Shown: positions 43,940 through 54,192, counted from the first letter of the stretch. The stretch is DNA of 64,000 nucleotides from Dorea sp. AM10-31 (GCF_003435815.1 NZ_QTUV01000008.1:87349-151348), one strand, 5' to 3'. Notes: generated by a model not told the origin, from the letters alone. Numbers and translations: made by a program.

Positions 43940-45295
43940 TTGAAATGTCAGAAAAATAGAAAACATCAAAAGAGTATTCGTTTGTGTGGCTGTATTCTCA
44001 TTGCCGCTTTTTTTATTGTGTTACTCAGTGGAAAACTGCCGGAAGTAGCGAGGAGAAGACAAGTACGTGAAAGTGACAGGCAGAAACAGACATACAACAA
44101 TACATATGAAATAGATGTGTCAAAAAAACAGACGGATAATACGAAAATAGCGAAAAAGAATCCAAAGATCCGTGTTCTCCTGATGACAACAGGATATACC
44201 CGGGCGTTTCATACGGAAGTGAAAGTTTCGGGAAAAGAAGGCTTGATATTAAGAATAGGAGCGAAAAAAGTTTCCGTACCTGCCGGAAAAACTGTGACGA
44301 TAAAAGCTTCAAATCGGCGACTGAAAAAACATACAATAAAAATTCGTGCAAGAAAAGGTACGGTACAGGTTAAGAGCATACGAAGAGGTTATGGAACGCC
44401 GTCTTACAGCGGGACACTGGAACTTAAGTCTGCCGGAAAGAAGATCGCACTGATCAATGAACTTACGGTAGAAGATTATCTCTGTGCGGTTGTTCCGAGC
44501 GAGATGCCGGTGTCATATAAACTGGAAGCATTAAAAGCGCAGGCTGTCTGCGCGAGAAGCTATGCTTACCGGCAGATGGAGAACTATGCTTATCCGAAAT
44601 ACCGGGCGCATGTCAATGACAGTACAGATTATCAGGTATATGGCAATTCAAAGCAGGCGGATTCTGCTGTGAAAGCGGTCAGGCAGACAGCCGGAGAAAC
44701 TGCAAAGTATAAAGGGAAAATTGCAACAACATACTATTATTCGACATCTTCCGGAAGAACGACGACAACTGCAGCGTGGGGAAGCACTTCATCAGCAGCT
44801 ACCGGCTATCTGAAATCCGTCAGAGTCAGTGGAAAAAATGGGGATTATGAGAAAAATCTTCCATGGTACCGGTGGACAGTGGACGTAACGGCAGCAAGAT
44901 TGTCAACGATTCTTTGTAAAAATACCGGAAAAGATGTCGGAAGTATCCGCAAGATATATATTTCAAAAAGAGGTCCGGGAAAAGTAGCGCTGGAACTTAA
45001 AGTAAAGGGAGACAAAGGAAATCTGACTATAAAAACAGAGAATAAAATCCGGTCAGCGCTTGCGGGAGATTATGATATCCGGAAACAGGACGGAAGTAAA
45101 GTGAAGTTTCGAACATTGCTTCCAAGTGCGTTTATTACAATTACGAAAAAAAAGAGCCAGATCCACATCCGGGGAGGCGGATTCGGACATGGAATCGGAA
45201 TGAGCCAGACAGGAGCCAATGAAATGGCAAAACAGGGGAAAACTTACAAAGAAATATTGAAACTGTTTTATTCTGACATTACGGTAGAAAATTAA
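43940..45295 (+). CDS. SpoIID/LytB domain protein (peptidoglycan lytic, sporulation-like)
   Basis: 451 residues from TTG 43940, which has TGGAGGG six bases upstream; the longer frame opens at GTG 43853 inside the 6S terminator and has no ribosome site. A basic N-terminus and membrane anchor (about residues 13-32) are followed by an exported SH3-like part and the SpoIID domain: VEDYLCAVVPSEMP, LEALKAQAVCARSYAY, YYYSTSSGRTTTT and the C-terminal GGGFGHGIGMSQTGA. SpoIID cleaves denuded glycan strands during engulfment; this paralogue could act in vegetative wall turnover or sporulation. Confidence 0.9.
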   Translation: MKCQKNRKHQKSIRLCGCILIAAFFIVLLSGKLPEVARRRQVRESDRQKQTYNNTYEIDVSKKQTDNTKIAKKNPKIRVLLMTTGYTRAFHTEVKVSGKEGLILRIGAKKVSVPAGKTVTIKASNRRLKKHTIKIRARKGTVQVKSIRRGYGTPSYSGTLELKSAGKKIALINELTVEDYLCAVVPSEMPVSYKLEALKAQAVCARSYAYRQMENYAYPKYRAHVNDSTDYQVYGNSKQADSAVKAVRQTAGETAKYKGKIATTYYYSTSSGRTTTTAAWGSTSSAATGYLKSVRVSGKNGDYEKNLPWYRWTVDVTAARLSTILCKNTGKDVGSIRKIYISKRGPGKVALELKVKGDKGNLTIKTENKIRSALAGDYDIRKQDGSKVKFRTLLPSAFITITKKKSQIHIRGGGFGHGIGMSQTGANEMAKQGKTYKEILKLFYSDITVEN

Positions 45296-45354
45296 TAATA
45301 TGAAGAAAAACATCTAAGAAAATGTCTGCCGGTACGATAAAAGACAGATAATCG

Positions 45355-45383
45355 TAGACAAAGCGCATGAAATCAGTTAAAAT
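45355..45383 (+). promoter_or_regulatory. Promoter of the YihY gene
   Basis: TAGACA (45355-45360), 17-base spacer, TAAAAT (45378-45383). Confidence 0.5.
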
Positions 45384-45408
45384 GGGGTGCGAATGTCAGG
45401 AGAGAACT

Positions 45409-46236
45409 ATGAAGAAAATAAAAGAAATCAGTTCAAAAATAATACAGATAACAACAGACATATCCCATGATCATGTAGGTGCGTATGCTGCACAGTCGGC
45501 ATACTTTTTTATGCTGTGTCTGATTCCGATCATTCTGCTTCTTCTGACACTGGTGCGTTATACACCAGTGACGAAAGCAGATGTTATGGCGGCAGTGATC
45601 CAGGTGTTCCCGTCATCTGTGGAGACACTGATCACATCGATCGTGAATCAGGTTTACAACCAGTCAATGAGCATCATCCCGATCACGGTAGTTGTAGCGC
45701 TCTGGTCAGCAGGAAAAGGTGTACTTGCGATGTCTTCCGGACTGAACTGCATTTACAAATGCCATGAGACACGTAACTATTTTTATCTCCGTCTGCGGGC
45801 AACGATCTATACAGTGATGTTCTTGATCGTGATCATATTCCTGCTGCTGTTGTCTGTGTTTGGTAATACAATAAATATATTTATCACAAATCATGTAACG
45901 ATCATGAAACAGATTGCTGACTGGCTGATTAAAACGCGTACGATCATTACGCCTATCACATTGATGATATTCTTCCTTTTGATCTATAAGTTTCTGCCAA
46001 ACCGCAGGACAAAATTAAAAAGACAGATTCCGGGTGCGGTATTTGCAGCAATTGGCTGGATGATCATATCCTGGATTTTTTCTGTGTATGTAGATGTATT
46101 TCAGGGATTTTCGGATATGTACGGAAGTCTGACAACAATCGTGTTGATCATGCTTTGGATGTATTTCTGTATGTATACGATTCTACTTGGCGGTGTAGTG
46201 AATGTGATGGTATCAGATGAGATTTTTGGAGAATAG
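45409..46236 (+). CDS. YihY/BrkB family inner-membrane protein
   Basis: 275 residues from ATG 45409 (AGGAGAG upstream). Six membrane helices. Family blocks: AAQSAYFFMLCLIPIILLLL near the start, WSAGKGVLAMSSGLNCIY, YKFLPNRRTKLKRQIPGAVFAAIGW, and a C-terminal YGSLTTIVLIMLWMYF. Often mislabelled ribonuclease BN; the true function is unknown, possibly lipid or solute transport. Followed by the pheST T-box promoter. Confidence 0.9.
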   Translation: MKKIKEISSKIIQITTDISHDHVGAYAAQSAYFFMLCLIPIILLLLTLVRYTPVTKADVMAAVIQVFPSSVETLITSIVNQVYNQSMSIIPITVVVALWSAGKGVLAMSSGLNCIYKCHETRNYFYLRLRATIYTVMFLIVIIFLLLLSVFGNTINIFITNHVTIMKQIADWLIKTRTIITPITLMIFFLLIYKFLPNRRTKLKRQIPGAVFAAIGWMIISWIFSVYVDVFQGFSDMYGSLTTIVLIMLWMYFCMYTILLGGVVNVMVSDEIFGE

Positions 46237-46239
46237 AAC

Positions 46240-46267
46240 TTGACATCTCCGGGCTGTATGATACAAT
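46240..46267 (+). promoter_or_regulatory. Promoter of the pheST operon
   Basis: TTGACA (46240-46245), 16-base spacer, TACAAT (46262-46267), 3 bases after the YihY stop codon. Confidence 0.75.
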
Positions 46268-46273
46268 AATGAA

Positions 46274-46557
46274 GTATTAGAACTCAATCTATTTTTGGAA
46301 AAAGCAATGACCGTGTAAGTAGAGAATTATTTTCCGACAGAGAGAGAAGATCGCAGGCTGGAAGTCTTCTTCGGTTCAGATAAGGATTGAATTTCCCACG
46401 TAAGCTGTTTCTTTGAAACGGAGATAATCTGTAAGTAAGAGAAAACGTAACCTGCACGTTACGCAGAAGATAAGTGCCTGCCGCAAGTAATATGCTGCAG
46501 GAATCAGGGTGGTACCACGGGTAGAACCTCGTCCCTAGGGGATGAAGTTCTTTTTTT
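46274..46557 (+). promoter_or_regulatory. T-box riboswitch, phenylalanine specific
   Basis: The leader has stem I with CAGAGAGAGAAGAT, a specifier loop with TTC at about 46393-46395 (Phe codon, context GAATTTCCC), the T-box antiterminator AGGGTGGTACCACGG (46506-46520) and a competing terminator AGAAC-ct-CGTCCC / GGGGATGaaGTTCT with T7. The TGGT tetrad can pair with ACCA, matching the A discriminator of tRNA-Phe. Uncharged tRNA-Phe would allow readthrough into pheST. Confidence 0.92.
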
Positions 46558-46649
46558 ATTGCCACAGCATCTGGATGAAGTTGCCGTCGGCAGGTTCTGC
46601 AGGTGTCTGAATATGGACAGATATATTGATGAAGAAAGGGAGAAAAGAG

Positions 46650-47669
46650 ATGCAGGAGAAGCTTAAAGCCATCAGAGAAGAAGCATTAAAAGCAATCGAA
46701 CAGGCAGATATGCCTGAAAAACTGAATGATGTCCGCGTAAAATTCCTTGGTAAAAAGGGAGAGCTGACAGCCGTATTAAAGAGTATGAAAGATGTTGCCA
46801 AAGAAGACAGACCGAAGGTTGGTCAGATGGTCAATGAGACAAGAGAAGCAATTGAGAAGATATTAGAGGAAAGCAAGAGCAAAATGGAGCGTGCGATCCG
46901 TGAAGAGAAGATGAAACAGGAAGTAATCGATGTAACACTGCCGTCCAAGAAGAATATGGTCGGACACAGACATCCGAACACGATTGCACTGGAAGAAGTA
47001 GAGAGAATTTTCGTTGGTATGGGATATGAAGTTGTAGAAGGACCGGAAGTAGAATACGATCTGTACAACTTTGAAAAACTGAATATTCCGGCAGATCATC
47101 CGGCAAAAGATGAGCAGGATACGTTCTATATTAATAAAGATATCGTACTTCGTACCCAGACATCGCCGGTACAGGCACGAGTAATGGAACAGGGAAAACT
47201 CCCAATCCGTATGATCGCACCGGGACGTGTATTCCGTTCTGACGAAGTAGATGCAACACATTCTCCTTCTTTCCATCAGATCGAAGGACTTGTTATTGAC
47301 AAAAACATTTCTTTCGCAGACCTGAAAGGTACACTGGAAGTATTTGCAAAAGAGTTATTCGGACCAGAGACAAAGACGAAATTCCGTCCGCATCATTTTC
47401 CATTTACAGAGCCAAGTGCAGAAGTTGATGTTACCTGCTTCAAATGCGGCGGAAAAGGATGCCGTTTCTGTAAAGGATCCGGATGGATTGAGATTCTTGG
47501 CTGTGGTATGGTACATCCACATGTACTGGAAATGTGTGGAATTGATCCGGATGAATATACAGGATTTGCATTTGGTGTAGGTCTGGAACGTATTGCACTG
47601 TTAAAATACGAAATTGATGACATGAGACTGTTATATGAAAATGATATCCGATTTTTAAAACAGTTTTAA
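46650..47669 (+). CDS. pheS: Phenylalanyl-tRNA synthetase alpha subunit
   Basis: 339 residues from ATG 46650 (GGGAG upstream). Catalytic subunit of the alpha2beta2 enzyme. N-terminal coiled coil that binds tRNA-Phe (residues 1-90), then class II motifs: RVFRSDEVDATHSPSFHQ (motif 2), the FxPHHFPFTEPS substrate region, and GFAFGVGLERIALLKY (motif 3). A Cys-rich zinc-like insertion CFKCGGKGCRFCKGSGW is present, as in many Firmicutes. First gene of the T-box operon. Confidence 0.97.
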   Translation: MQEKLKAIREEALKAIEQADMPEKLNDVRVKFLGKKGELTAVLKSMKDVAKEDRPKVGQMVNETREAIEKILEESKSKMERAIREEKMKQEVIDVTLPSKKNMVGHRHPNTIALEEVERIFVGMGYEVVEGPEVEYDLYNFEKLNIPADHPAKDEQDTFYINKDIVLRTQTSPVQARVMEQGKLPIRMIAPGRVFRSDEVDATHSPSFHQIEGLVIDKNISFADLKGTLEVFAKELFGPETKTKFRPHHFPFTEPSAEVDVTCFKCGGKGCRFCKGSGWIEILGCGMVHPHVLEMCGIDPDEYTGFAFGVGLERIALLKYEIDDMRLLYENDIRFLKQF

Positions 47670-47702
47670 ACGATAGATGAAGGACGCGAAAGGAGTAATA
47701 AG

Positions 47703-50123
47703 ATGAATACATCATTATCATGGATAAAAGCATATGTTCCGGATCTTGACGTGACAGCACAGGAATATACCGATGCAATGACACTGACCGGAACAAAAGT
47801 AGAAGGATTTGAAAAGATGGATGCAGATCTGGACAAGATCGTAGTCGGACAGATTGATAAGATCGAGAAGCATCCGGATGCTGACAAGCTGATTATCTGT
47901 CAGGTAAATATCGGAACAGAATCCATTCAGATCGTAACGGGTGCACCGAATGTAAAAGAAGGTGACAAAGTACCGGTTGTTCTGGACGGCGGACGTGTTG
48001 CAGGCGGACATGAGCCGGGACAGAGAGTTGCCGGTGGAATCAAGATCAAAAAAGGAAAATTACGTGGAGTAGAGAGTAACGGTATGATGTGCTCGATCGA
48101 AGAGCTGGGATCAAACCGTGACATGTATCCGGATGCACCGGAATACGGAATCTATATTTTCCCGGAAGATACAGAAGTCGGAGCAGATGCCATTGAAGTA
48201 CTGGGACTGCACGATGTTGTATTTGAATATGAGATCACATCAAACCGTGTAGACTGCTACAGTGTTGTTGGTATTGCAAGAGAGGCGGCAGCAACTTTCC
48301 ACAAAGAATTTTGCCCGCCGGTTGTAACAACAACAGGAAATGACGAAGATGTCAATGATTACATCAAAGTTACTGTAAAAAATACAGACCTCTGCCCGAG
48401 ATACTGTGCAAGAATTGTAAAGAATATCAAGATTGCACCGTCACCGGAATGGATGCAGAGAAGACTGGCTTCCGTAGGAATCCGTCCGATCAATAACCTC
48501 GTAGATATTACAAACTATGTAATGGAAGAATACGGACAGCCAATGCATGCTTATGATCTGGACACGATTGCCAATCATGAGATTATTGTCCGTACTGCAG
48601 AAGCAGATGAGAAATTTACAACACTGGATGGACAGGAAAGACAGATGGATGAAGACGTTCTGATGATTTGCGACGGCGAGAAATCTATCGGTATTGCCGG
48701 AATCATGGGTGGTGAGAACTCCATGATCACAGACAATGTAAAGACAATGCTTTTTGAAGCAGCATGTTTTGACGGAACAAACATCCGTAAATCAAGCAAG
48801 AGAGTCGGACTTCGTACAGATGCTTCCGGTAAATTCGAAAAAGGTCTGGATCCGAACAATGCACAGGCTGCAATCGACCGTGCATGCCAGCTCATTGAAG
48901 AGATGGGAGCCGGAGAAGTTGTCGGCGGTATGGTAGATGTATATGGAAAGAAGAAAGAGCCGGTACGTGTGCCATTTGATTCGGAAGCAATCAACAATCT
49001 GCTTGGAACAGAGATCGCAGAAGAAGATATGCTCGGATACTTCAAGAAGATTGATCTGGAATATGACAAAGAGAAGAGAGAAGTGATCGCTCCGACTTTC
49101 CGTCATGACCTGTTCCGCATGGCTGACCTTGCAGAAGAAGTTGCAAGATTCTATGGATATGATAATATCCCGACAACACTTCCGAGAGGAGAGGCAACAA
49201 CAGGTAAATTATCATTCAAGCTGAGAGTGGAAGAGATTGCGCGTGATATCGCGGAGTTCTGTGGATTCAGCCAGGGAATGACTTATTCATTTGAAAGCCC
49301 GAAGGTATTTGATAAATTACTGTTGCCGGAGGATTCACCGCTTCGCCAAACAGTTGACATTGTGAATCCGCTGGGAGAAGATTACAGCGTAATGAGAACA
49401 ACATCCTTAAATGGTATGCTGACTTCTCTTGCAACAAACTACAACAGAAGAAATAAAAATGTAAGATTATATGAGCTTGGTAATGTATATCTGCCAAAGG
49501 CTCTGCCACTTACAGAACTGCCGGAAGAGCGTATGCAGTTTACACTTGGAATGTATGGAGACGGAGATTTCTTCAGTATGAAAGGTGTTGTAGAAGAGTT
49601 CTTTGAAAAAGTAGGACTTCATAAAAAAGAAACTTACGATCCGAATGCCGGAAAGACATATCTGCATCCGGGACGTCAGGCAAATATCATTTATGATGGA
49701 ACAGTTGTCGGATATTTAGGAGAAGTACATCCGGATGTTGCAGACAATTACGGAATCGGAACAAGAGCTTACATTGCTGTTATTGATATGCCGGAGATTG
49801 TGAAGAAGGCAACCTTTGACAGAAAATATACGGGAATTGCCAAATTCCCGGCAGTTACCAGAGATATTAGTATGGTAATGCCGAAAGAGATTCTTGTCGG
49901 ACAGGTAGAAGAAGTCATCGAGAAGAAGGGTGGCGCTTATTTGGAGAGCTATGCACTGTTTGATATTTACGAAGGAGAACAGATTAAGAAAGGCTTTAAG
50001 TCCGTAGCATATTCTATCGTATTCCGTGCAAAGGATAAGACACTGGAAGAGGCAGAGATTACAAGTGCTATGAACAAGATTTTGGCAGGACTGGAAGCGC
50101 TTGGAATCGAACTTCGTAAATAA
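47703..50123 (+). CDS. pheT: Phenylalanyl-tRNA synthetase beta subunit
   Basis: 806 residues, normal length. Domains in order: tRNA-binding OB (EMAP-like) domain at residues 40-150 (VGQIDKIEKHPDADKL ... VNIG), B3/B4 editing domain (residues about 210-375, removing mischarged Tyr), B5 domain, catalytic-like core, and the C-terminal FDX anticodon-binding domain (AKFPAVTRDISMVMP). Together with PheS it charges tRNA-Phe. Good ribosome site AAAGGAG; gap to pheS 33 bases. Confidence 0.97.
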   Translation: MNTSLSWIKAYVPDLDVTAQEYTDAMTLTGTKVEGFEKMDADLDKIVVGQIDKIEKHPDADKLIICQVNIGTESIQIVTGAPNVKEGDKVPVVLDGGRVAGGHEPGQRVAGGIKIKKGKLRGVESNGMMCSIEELGSNRDMYPDAPEYGIYIFPEDTEVGADAIEVLGLHDVVFEYEITSNRVDCYSVVGIAREAAATFHKEFCPPVVTTTGNDEDVNDYIKVTVKNTDLCPRYCARIVKNIKIAPSPEWMQRRLASVGIRPINNLVDITNYVMEEYGQPMHAYDLDTIANHEIIVRTAEADEKFTTLDGQERQMDEDVLMICDGEKSIGIAGIMGGENSMITDNVKTMLFEAACFDGTNIRKSSKRVGLRTDASGKFEKGLDPNNAQAAIDRACQLIEEMGAGEVVGGMVDVYGKKKEPVRVPFDSEAINNLLGTEIAEEDMLGYFKKIDLEYDKEKREVIAPTFRHDLFRMADLAEEVARFYGYDNIPTTLPRGEATTGKLSFKLRVEEIARDIAEFCGFSQGMTYSFESPKVFDKLLLPEDSPLRQTVDIVNPLGEDYSVMRTTSLNGMLTSLATNYNRRNKNVRLYELGNVYLPKALPLTELPEERMQFTLGMYGDGDFFSMKGVVEEFFEKVGLHKKETYDPNAGKTYLHPGRQANIIYDGTVVGYLGEVHPDVADNYGIGTRAYIAVIDMPEIVKKATFDRKYTGIAKFPAVTRDISMVMPKEILVGQVEEVIEKKGGAYLESYALFDIYEGEQIKKGFKSVAYSIVFRAKDKTLEEAEITSAMNKILAGLEALGIELRK

Positions 50124-50159
50124 ACAGTTCATTCACAGAAAGGAAAGGTAATTTCCAAA

Positions 50160-51146
50160 ATGAAAAAGAAACAGATCATAGGCCTGCTTATAGCAGGTCT
50201 TCTGTTCGCTGTGATCGGAGTGATCAGTGTATTTGTAAATACAGCGGCAGAAAGTATTATAGGGGATGCAGCAGAAGAGATCCTTGCAGGTGGCAGTAAT
50301 TTTGATCCACCGGATGACGATTACATTGCAGTTGTGAAAGTGCAGGGAACGATTCAGGAACAGGCATCAGACACGACAGATATTCTGAGCGGACAGAACA
50401 GTGGTTATCAGCATGATACGACAATGGAGTATCTGGATGAACTTATGGATGACGAAAATAATAAAGGAATTTTGCTTTATGTAGATTCGCCGGGTGGAGC
50501 AGTCTACGAATCGGAAGAATTGTATGACAAACTGATGGAATACAAGAAGATAACCAAACAGCCAATCTGGACTTATATGGCACATTATGCTGCTTCGGGA
50601 GGTTATATGGCTTCTGTATCATCAGATAAAATCTATGCAAATAAGAATACAGTGACCGGTTCCATCGGAGTTATTATGTCCGGTTATGACCTGACAGGCT
50701 TATACAAGAAACTGGGCATCCGCTATGTGAGTATTACGAGCGGTAAAAATAAAGATTCCAGCAGACTGACAAAAGAGCAGGTGAAGATATACCAGTCACA
50801 GGTAGATGAGTGTTACGAAGCGTTTGTATCCAAAGTAGCTGACGGAAGAAAAATATCCAAAGAACAGGTGAAAAAGCTGGCTGATGGAAGAACTTACACA
50901 GCAACGCAGGCAAAAAATAATGGTCTGATCGATAAAATCAGCAGTTATGATGAGATGCAGGATGAAATGAGTGACAAACTTAAGACGGATGAATTCTATG
51001 AGCCGGAGCGTAAGACGAGCCTGCTGGATGAACTATTTGCGAAAGCAGGAAGTCTGGTTCCAAAGTCAGAGGCACAGGTATTGAAAGAGACTGCCGAAGA
51101 ATGTAAAAGCGGAGGACTGATGTATTATGCAGAGGGATTGCAATAG
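50160..51146 (+). CDS. sppA: Signal peptide peptidase SppA
   Basis: 328 residues. A membrane serine protease of the S49 family that degrades signal peptides left after protein export. One N-terminal membrane helix (residues 6-26), then the ClpP-like domain: VDSPGGAVYESEE, catalytic Ser146 in AASGGYMAS and general-base Lys198 in SGKNKDSS, TGSIGVIMSG. The size and Ser/Lys spacing match the single-domain Bacillus type. Downstream genes overlap or follow closely, so it is part of the pheST-sppA-rdd-queA run. Confidence 0.93.
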   Translation: MKKKQIIGLLIAGLLFAVIGVISVFVNTAAESIIGDAAEEILAGGSNFDPPDDDYIAVVKVQGTIQEQASDTTDILSGQNSGYQHDTTMEYLDELMDDENNKGILLYVDSPGGAVYESEELYDKLMEYKKITKQPIWTYMAHYAASGGYMASVSSDKIYANKNTVTGSIGVIMSGYDLTGLYKKLGIRYVSITSGKNKDSSRLTKEQVKIYQSQVDECYEAFVSKVADGRKISKEQVKKLADGRTYTATQAKNNGLIDKISSYDEMQDEMSDKLKTDEFYEPERKTSLLDELFAKAGSLVPKSEAQVLKETAEECKSGGLMYYAEGLQ

Positions 51147-51642
51147 TGAAAATCTGGAATACGCAGGATTCTGGGTAAGGTTTGCTGCATATGTGCTGGA
51201 TCATATGATTATCTTTTTTGGACTTATCGGAGTCCGTCTGGTATTGGCGCTTGCTTCATTTGTATTAGGGCTTCTTGAGATTAACATATTGAATACGAAT
51301 GTTTTGTTTCAATATTCCTTAAAAGATGTTGCACTTTATATTTGTCAGGTGTTATATTTTATTATATGTACTTACGAAACCGGAACAACTTTTGGAAAGC
51401 GCGTATTCCATCTTAAGGTTGTAAGTGCAAAAGAAGAAAGATTAGGTCTGTTCGATATTGTGTACAGAGAGACCATAGGACGATTTCTGTGCCACGTATC
51501 GTTAGGATTTGGCTATCTGCTGGCAGGATTGGATCAGCAGAAATGTGGACTGCATGACAGACTCAGTGATACGAGAGTTGTATATGCAAAGAAAATAAAG
51601 GAGATTCATATAGAAAATGAAAACACAGGATTTTTATTATGA
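51127..51642 (+). CDS. RDD family membrane protein
   Basis: 171 residues; ATG 51127 overlaps the sppA 3' end by 20 bases, with GGAGGA inside sppA as ribosome site. The family block [17 protein letters not shown] (RDD, here with R-F-A-x2-x-D) opens the first helix; two or three further helices follow, then [13 protein letters not shown] and [13 protein letters not shown], both typical. Proposed Na+/H+ or small-solute transport is not established. It overlaps queA by 26 bases. Confidence 0.85.
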   Translation: MQRDCNSENLEYAGFWVRFAAYVLDHMIIFFGLIGVRLVLALASFVLGLLEINILNTNVLFQYSLKDVALYICQVLYFIICTYETGTTFGKRVFHLKVVSAKEERLGLFDIVYRETIGRFLCHVSLGFGYLLAGLDQQKCGLHDRLSDTRVVYAKKIKEIHIENENTGFLL

Positions 51643-52642
51643 TCTGCCGGAAGAATTGATTGCACAGGATCCGATTGAGGATCGTTCCAGCTCCAGGCTG
51701 CTTGTCCTTGACAAGAAGTCTGGGGCTGTTTCCCATCATGTATTTAAAGAGATTATTGACTATCTGCATGAGGGAGACTGTCTGGTTATCAATGACACGA
51801 AGGTAATTCCGGCAAGACTGATTGGTTCCAAAGTAGGAACAAATGCAAAGATTGAGATTTTATTATTAAAAAGAAAAAGCGACAACACCTGGGAGACACT
51901 TGTAAAACCGGGGAAAAAGGCAAAAGTCGGAGCGAAGATCAGCTTCGGTGACGGACTTTTGATCGGAGAAGTTGTAGATATTGTAGAGGAGGGAAATCGT
52001 CTGATCCGGTTTACTTATGACGGGATTTTTGAAGAGATCCTTGACCAGCTTGGCCAGATGCCGCTTCCTCCTTACATCACACATCAACTGGAGGATAAGA
52101 ATCGTTATCAGACTGTTTATGCGAAGCATAACGGCTCGGCAGCAGCGCCGACAGCAGGACTGCATTTTACACCGGAGCTTCTGGAAGCGATTAAGAAGAA
52201 AGGCGTGGATATCGCAAGTGTGACATTGCATGTCGGGCTTGGAACTTTCCGACCGGTGAAGGTAGATGAGATCACAGAACATCATATGCATTCGGAATTT
52301 TTCCAGATTACAGAAGAAGCAGCACAGAAGATCAATCATGCAAAAGAAAACGGCGGAAGAGTAATTTGTGTCGGAACGACAAGTTGCCGTACGATCGAAT
52401 CCGCGGCAGATGAAGACGGGCATTTAAAAGCATGTAGCGGCTGGACAGAGATTTTTATCTATCCGGGATATAAGTTCAAGGTTTTAGACTGCCTGATCAC
52501 GAATTTCCATTTGCCGGAGTCTACGCTGGTAATGCTTGTATCAGCACTTGCCGGAAGAGAGCATGTCCTTGCGGCATATGAAGAGGCAGTGAAAGAGAGA
52601 TATCGATTTTTTTCGTTTGGAGATGCGATGTTTATCCAGTAA
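51617..52642 (+). CDS. queA: S-adenosylmethionine:tRNA ribosyltransferase-isomerase
   Basis: 341 residues. Transfers and isomerises the ribosyl part of SAM onto 7-aminomethyl-7-deazaguanine in tRNA, making epoxyqueuosine. Family motifs: [15 protein letters not shown] at the start, [12 protein letters not shown], the PLPPYI loop, [17 protein letters not shown] and [11 protein letters not shown]. Starts at ATG 51617 inside the RDD gene, AAGGAG upstream. No other queuosine gene (tgt, queG) is in the window. Confidence 0.96.
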   Translation: MKTQDFYYDLPEELIAQDPIEDRSSSRLLVLDKKSGAVSHHVFKEIIDYLHEGDCLVINDTKVIPARLIGSKVGTNAKIEILLLKRKSDNTWETLVKPGKKAKVGAKISFGDGLLIGEVVDIVEEGNRLIRFTYDGIFEEILDQLGQMPLPPYITHQLEDKNRYQTVYAKHNGSAAAPTAGLHFTPELLEAIKKKGVDIASVTLHVGLGTFRPVKVDEITEHHMHSEFFQITEEAAQKINHAKENGGRVICVGTTSCRTIESAADEDGHLKACSGWTEIFIYPGYKFKVLDCLITNFHLPESTLVMLVSALAGREHVLAAYEEAVKERYRFFSFGDAMFIQ

Positions 52643-52669
52643 AATGGATACATAAAGAAGGGAGAAAAG

Positions 52670-53437
52670 ATGCAGCAGATAATAAGTGGCAAAAAGGGAT
52701 CGAACCGAGTAGCGCTTTTCTGTACAGCAGGAGTTCTGATCGGATTATTCAGCCACCTTTATGAGAAAGATACATTTTTTATAACAAAAGGAATACTGGG
52801 GCTTCCATACAAGATCAGTGAAGCAATCTATCAGTTTATGATTGGAACAGATGCGGCAGACGCAGAAGAGACTCTGGCGAATCTGAATACGGATTTTTTT
52901 CCACACAGTCTGATTGCCACAGGGATGGCAAGATGGATCACACCTATGCTGATTGGTTTATTTCTGGTGGGGTCCTTTGCGTATTTTACAGGAGATAAGA
53001 AAATATTTACGTTGCAGAGATATACACACTTTCTTTATGGAAATATTATTGTGATCGCAATGCTGATCTGTCTGACTTATGGCATTAATAAAAAGGCAGT
53101 CAGTGATTGTGGAGAGCTGAAAGGCATCAATACATTTGTATTTCAGAGTTCCCAGATGATCAGTGAGGAATTTTCGGGAAAATCAGCGCAAACTTTGAAA
53201 GATAGTTTACAGAAAGGTCTGAAAAAGGATCCGAGAATCACAAGAAATTATGAGGATGAGATAGAAATCGGGCTTATTATGGGGAATAAGACAAGATTTA
53301 CAGATGCTTATGTAAATCCGCAAAAATGTTATATTGTGATAAATGACATTACAATTTATCATGTAGATAAGAAATTTGCAAACTATGTAAAACAGTATAA
53401 GATATCCGGTGATATTCCGGAATTCCGGAAACTGTAG
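52670..53437 (+). CDS. Membrane protein of unknown function
   Basis: 255 residues, GGGAG upstream of ATG. Hydrophobic segments at about residues 15-30, 87-108 and 122-140 with an exported loop between the first two, then a mixed charged C-terminal domain (GKSAQTLKDSLQKGLKKDP ... YIVINDITIYHVDKKF) that looks extracytoplasmic. No recognised family. It pairs with the following gene, which has the same helices-then-soluble-domain layout, 8 bases apart. Confidence 0.65.
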   Translation: MQQIISGKKGSNRVALFCTAGVLIGLFSHLYEKDTFFITKGILGLPYKISEAIYQFMIGTDAADAEETLANLNTDFFPHSLIATGMARWITPMLIGLFLVGSFAYFTGDKKIFTLQRYTHFLYGNIIVIAMLICLTYGINKKAVSDCGELKGINTFVFQSSQMISEEFSGKSAQTLKDSLQKGLKKDPRITRNYEDEIEIGLIMGNKTRFTDAYVNPQKCYIVINDITIYHVDKKFANYVKQYKISGDIPEFRKL

Positions 53438-53445
53438 GAGAAAGT

Positions 53446-54123
53446 ATGATACGAGAAAGAGAGAATAAAAAAGAGCAGATTACTTTTTTGACGCTTACAT
53501 TTTTGGTTGTATATAGTTGTTCCTATCTGTTATCGGATACTTTTGGACGTTTTATGCTGAGATATGGGAATCCGTTTGTCAGTTCGGCAAATCAGCCGGT
53601 CAGTTATATGAATCTTGCTTTCACGGTGTTGGTACTGACTCTGGTGATAACGATTCGGCTTCTTATTAAAAGAACAGATTTTAAGAAAACAGTATCAGCG
53701 CTGGCTGTAGGGGGATGCCTTACGGCTTTGATTGTTGCAGGATATTTTGTAAATTGTAATTTTACGGCATCTGCCATGGAAGACAGAGCGGTGCTGGATC
53801 ATTTTTTCTATAAAACATCCGATGAAAAATTAAATGAAAAATACGATGAAAATGAAACGAAAGAGATCATCCGCTTATGTAAACAGTTAAAACCGGTTTC
53901 TGAAAACGAGCAGAGAAAGCTTGAGAAGAATTACCGGAAGAACGGAGAATCTTCGGATGTGGTGTCAATAACTGTTATTTATGAAGAGTCTTTTGGACAG
54001 AATCTGGATATCAATATTAACATAGACGGAAATAAGATTTATGTTGATAAAGGAACCGGACTTCATGACAAAGAAGTTGTCGTGTTTTTTAAGGACAATG
54101 GGTTGACAAAATATTTTCGGTAA
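53446..54123 (+). CDS. Membrane protein of unknown function
   Basis: 225 residues, GGAG upstream. Three helices (about residues 13-35, 50-70, 80-100) followed by a charged soluble domain with NENE-type Lys/Glu helix and a beta-rich end (DVVSITVIYEESFGQNLDININIDG). No family recognised. Together with 52670-53437 it looks like a two-gene unit for an envelope complex. There is no clear terminator in the 69 bases before the YitT gene. Confidence 0.65.
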   Translation: MIRERENKKEQITFLTLTFLVVYSCSYLLSDTFGRFMLRYGNPFVSSANQPVSYMNLAFTVLVLTLVITIRLLIKRTDFKKTVSALAVGGCLTALIVAGYFVNCNFTASAMEDRAVLDHFFYKTSDEKLNEKYDENETKEIIRLCKQLKPVSENEQRKLEKNYRKNGESSDVVSITVIYEESFGQNLDININIDGNKIYVDKGTGLHDKEVVVFFKDNGLTKYFR

Positions 54124-54192
54124 AAGGATTGCTTTCTTCTCTGTTTTTTTGTATGCTTGATGAGGAGTTTTCAAAAAAGTGGGGATAAGAGT

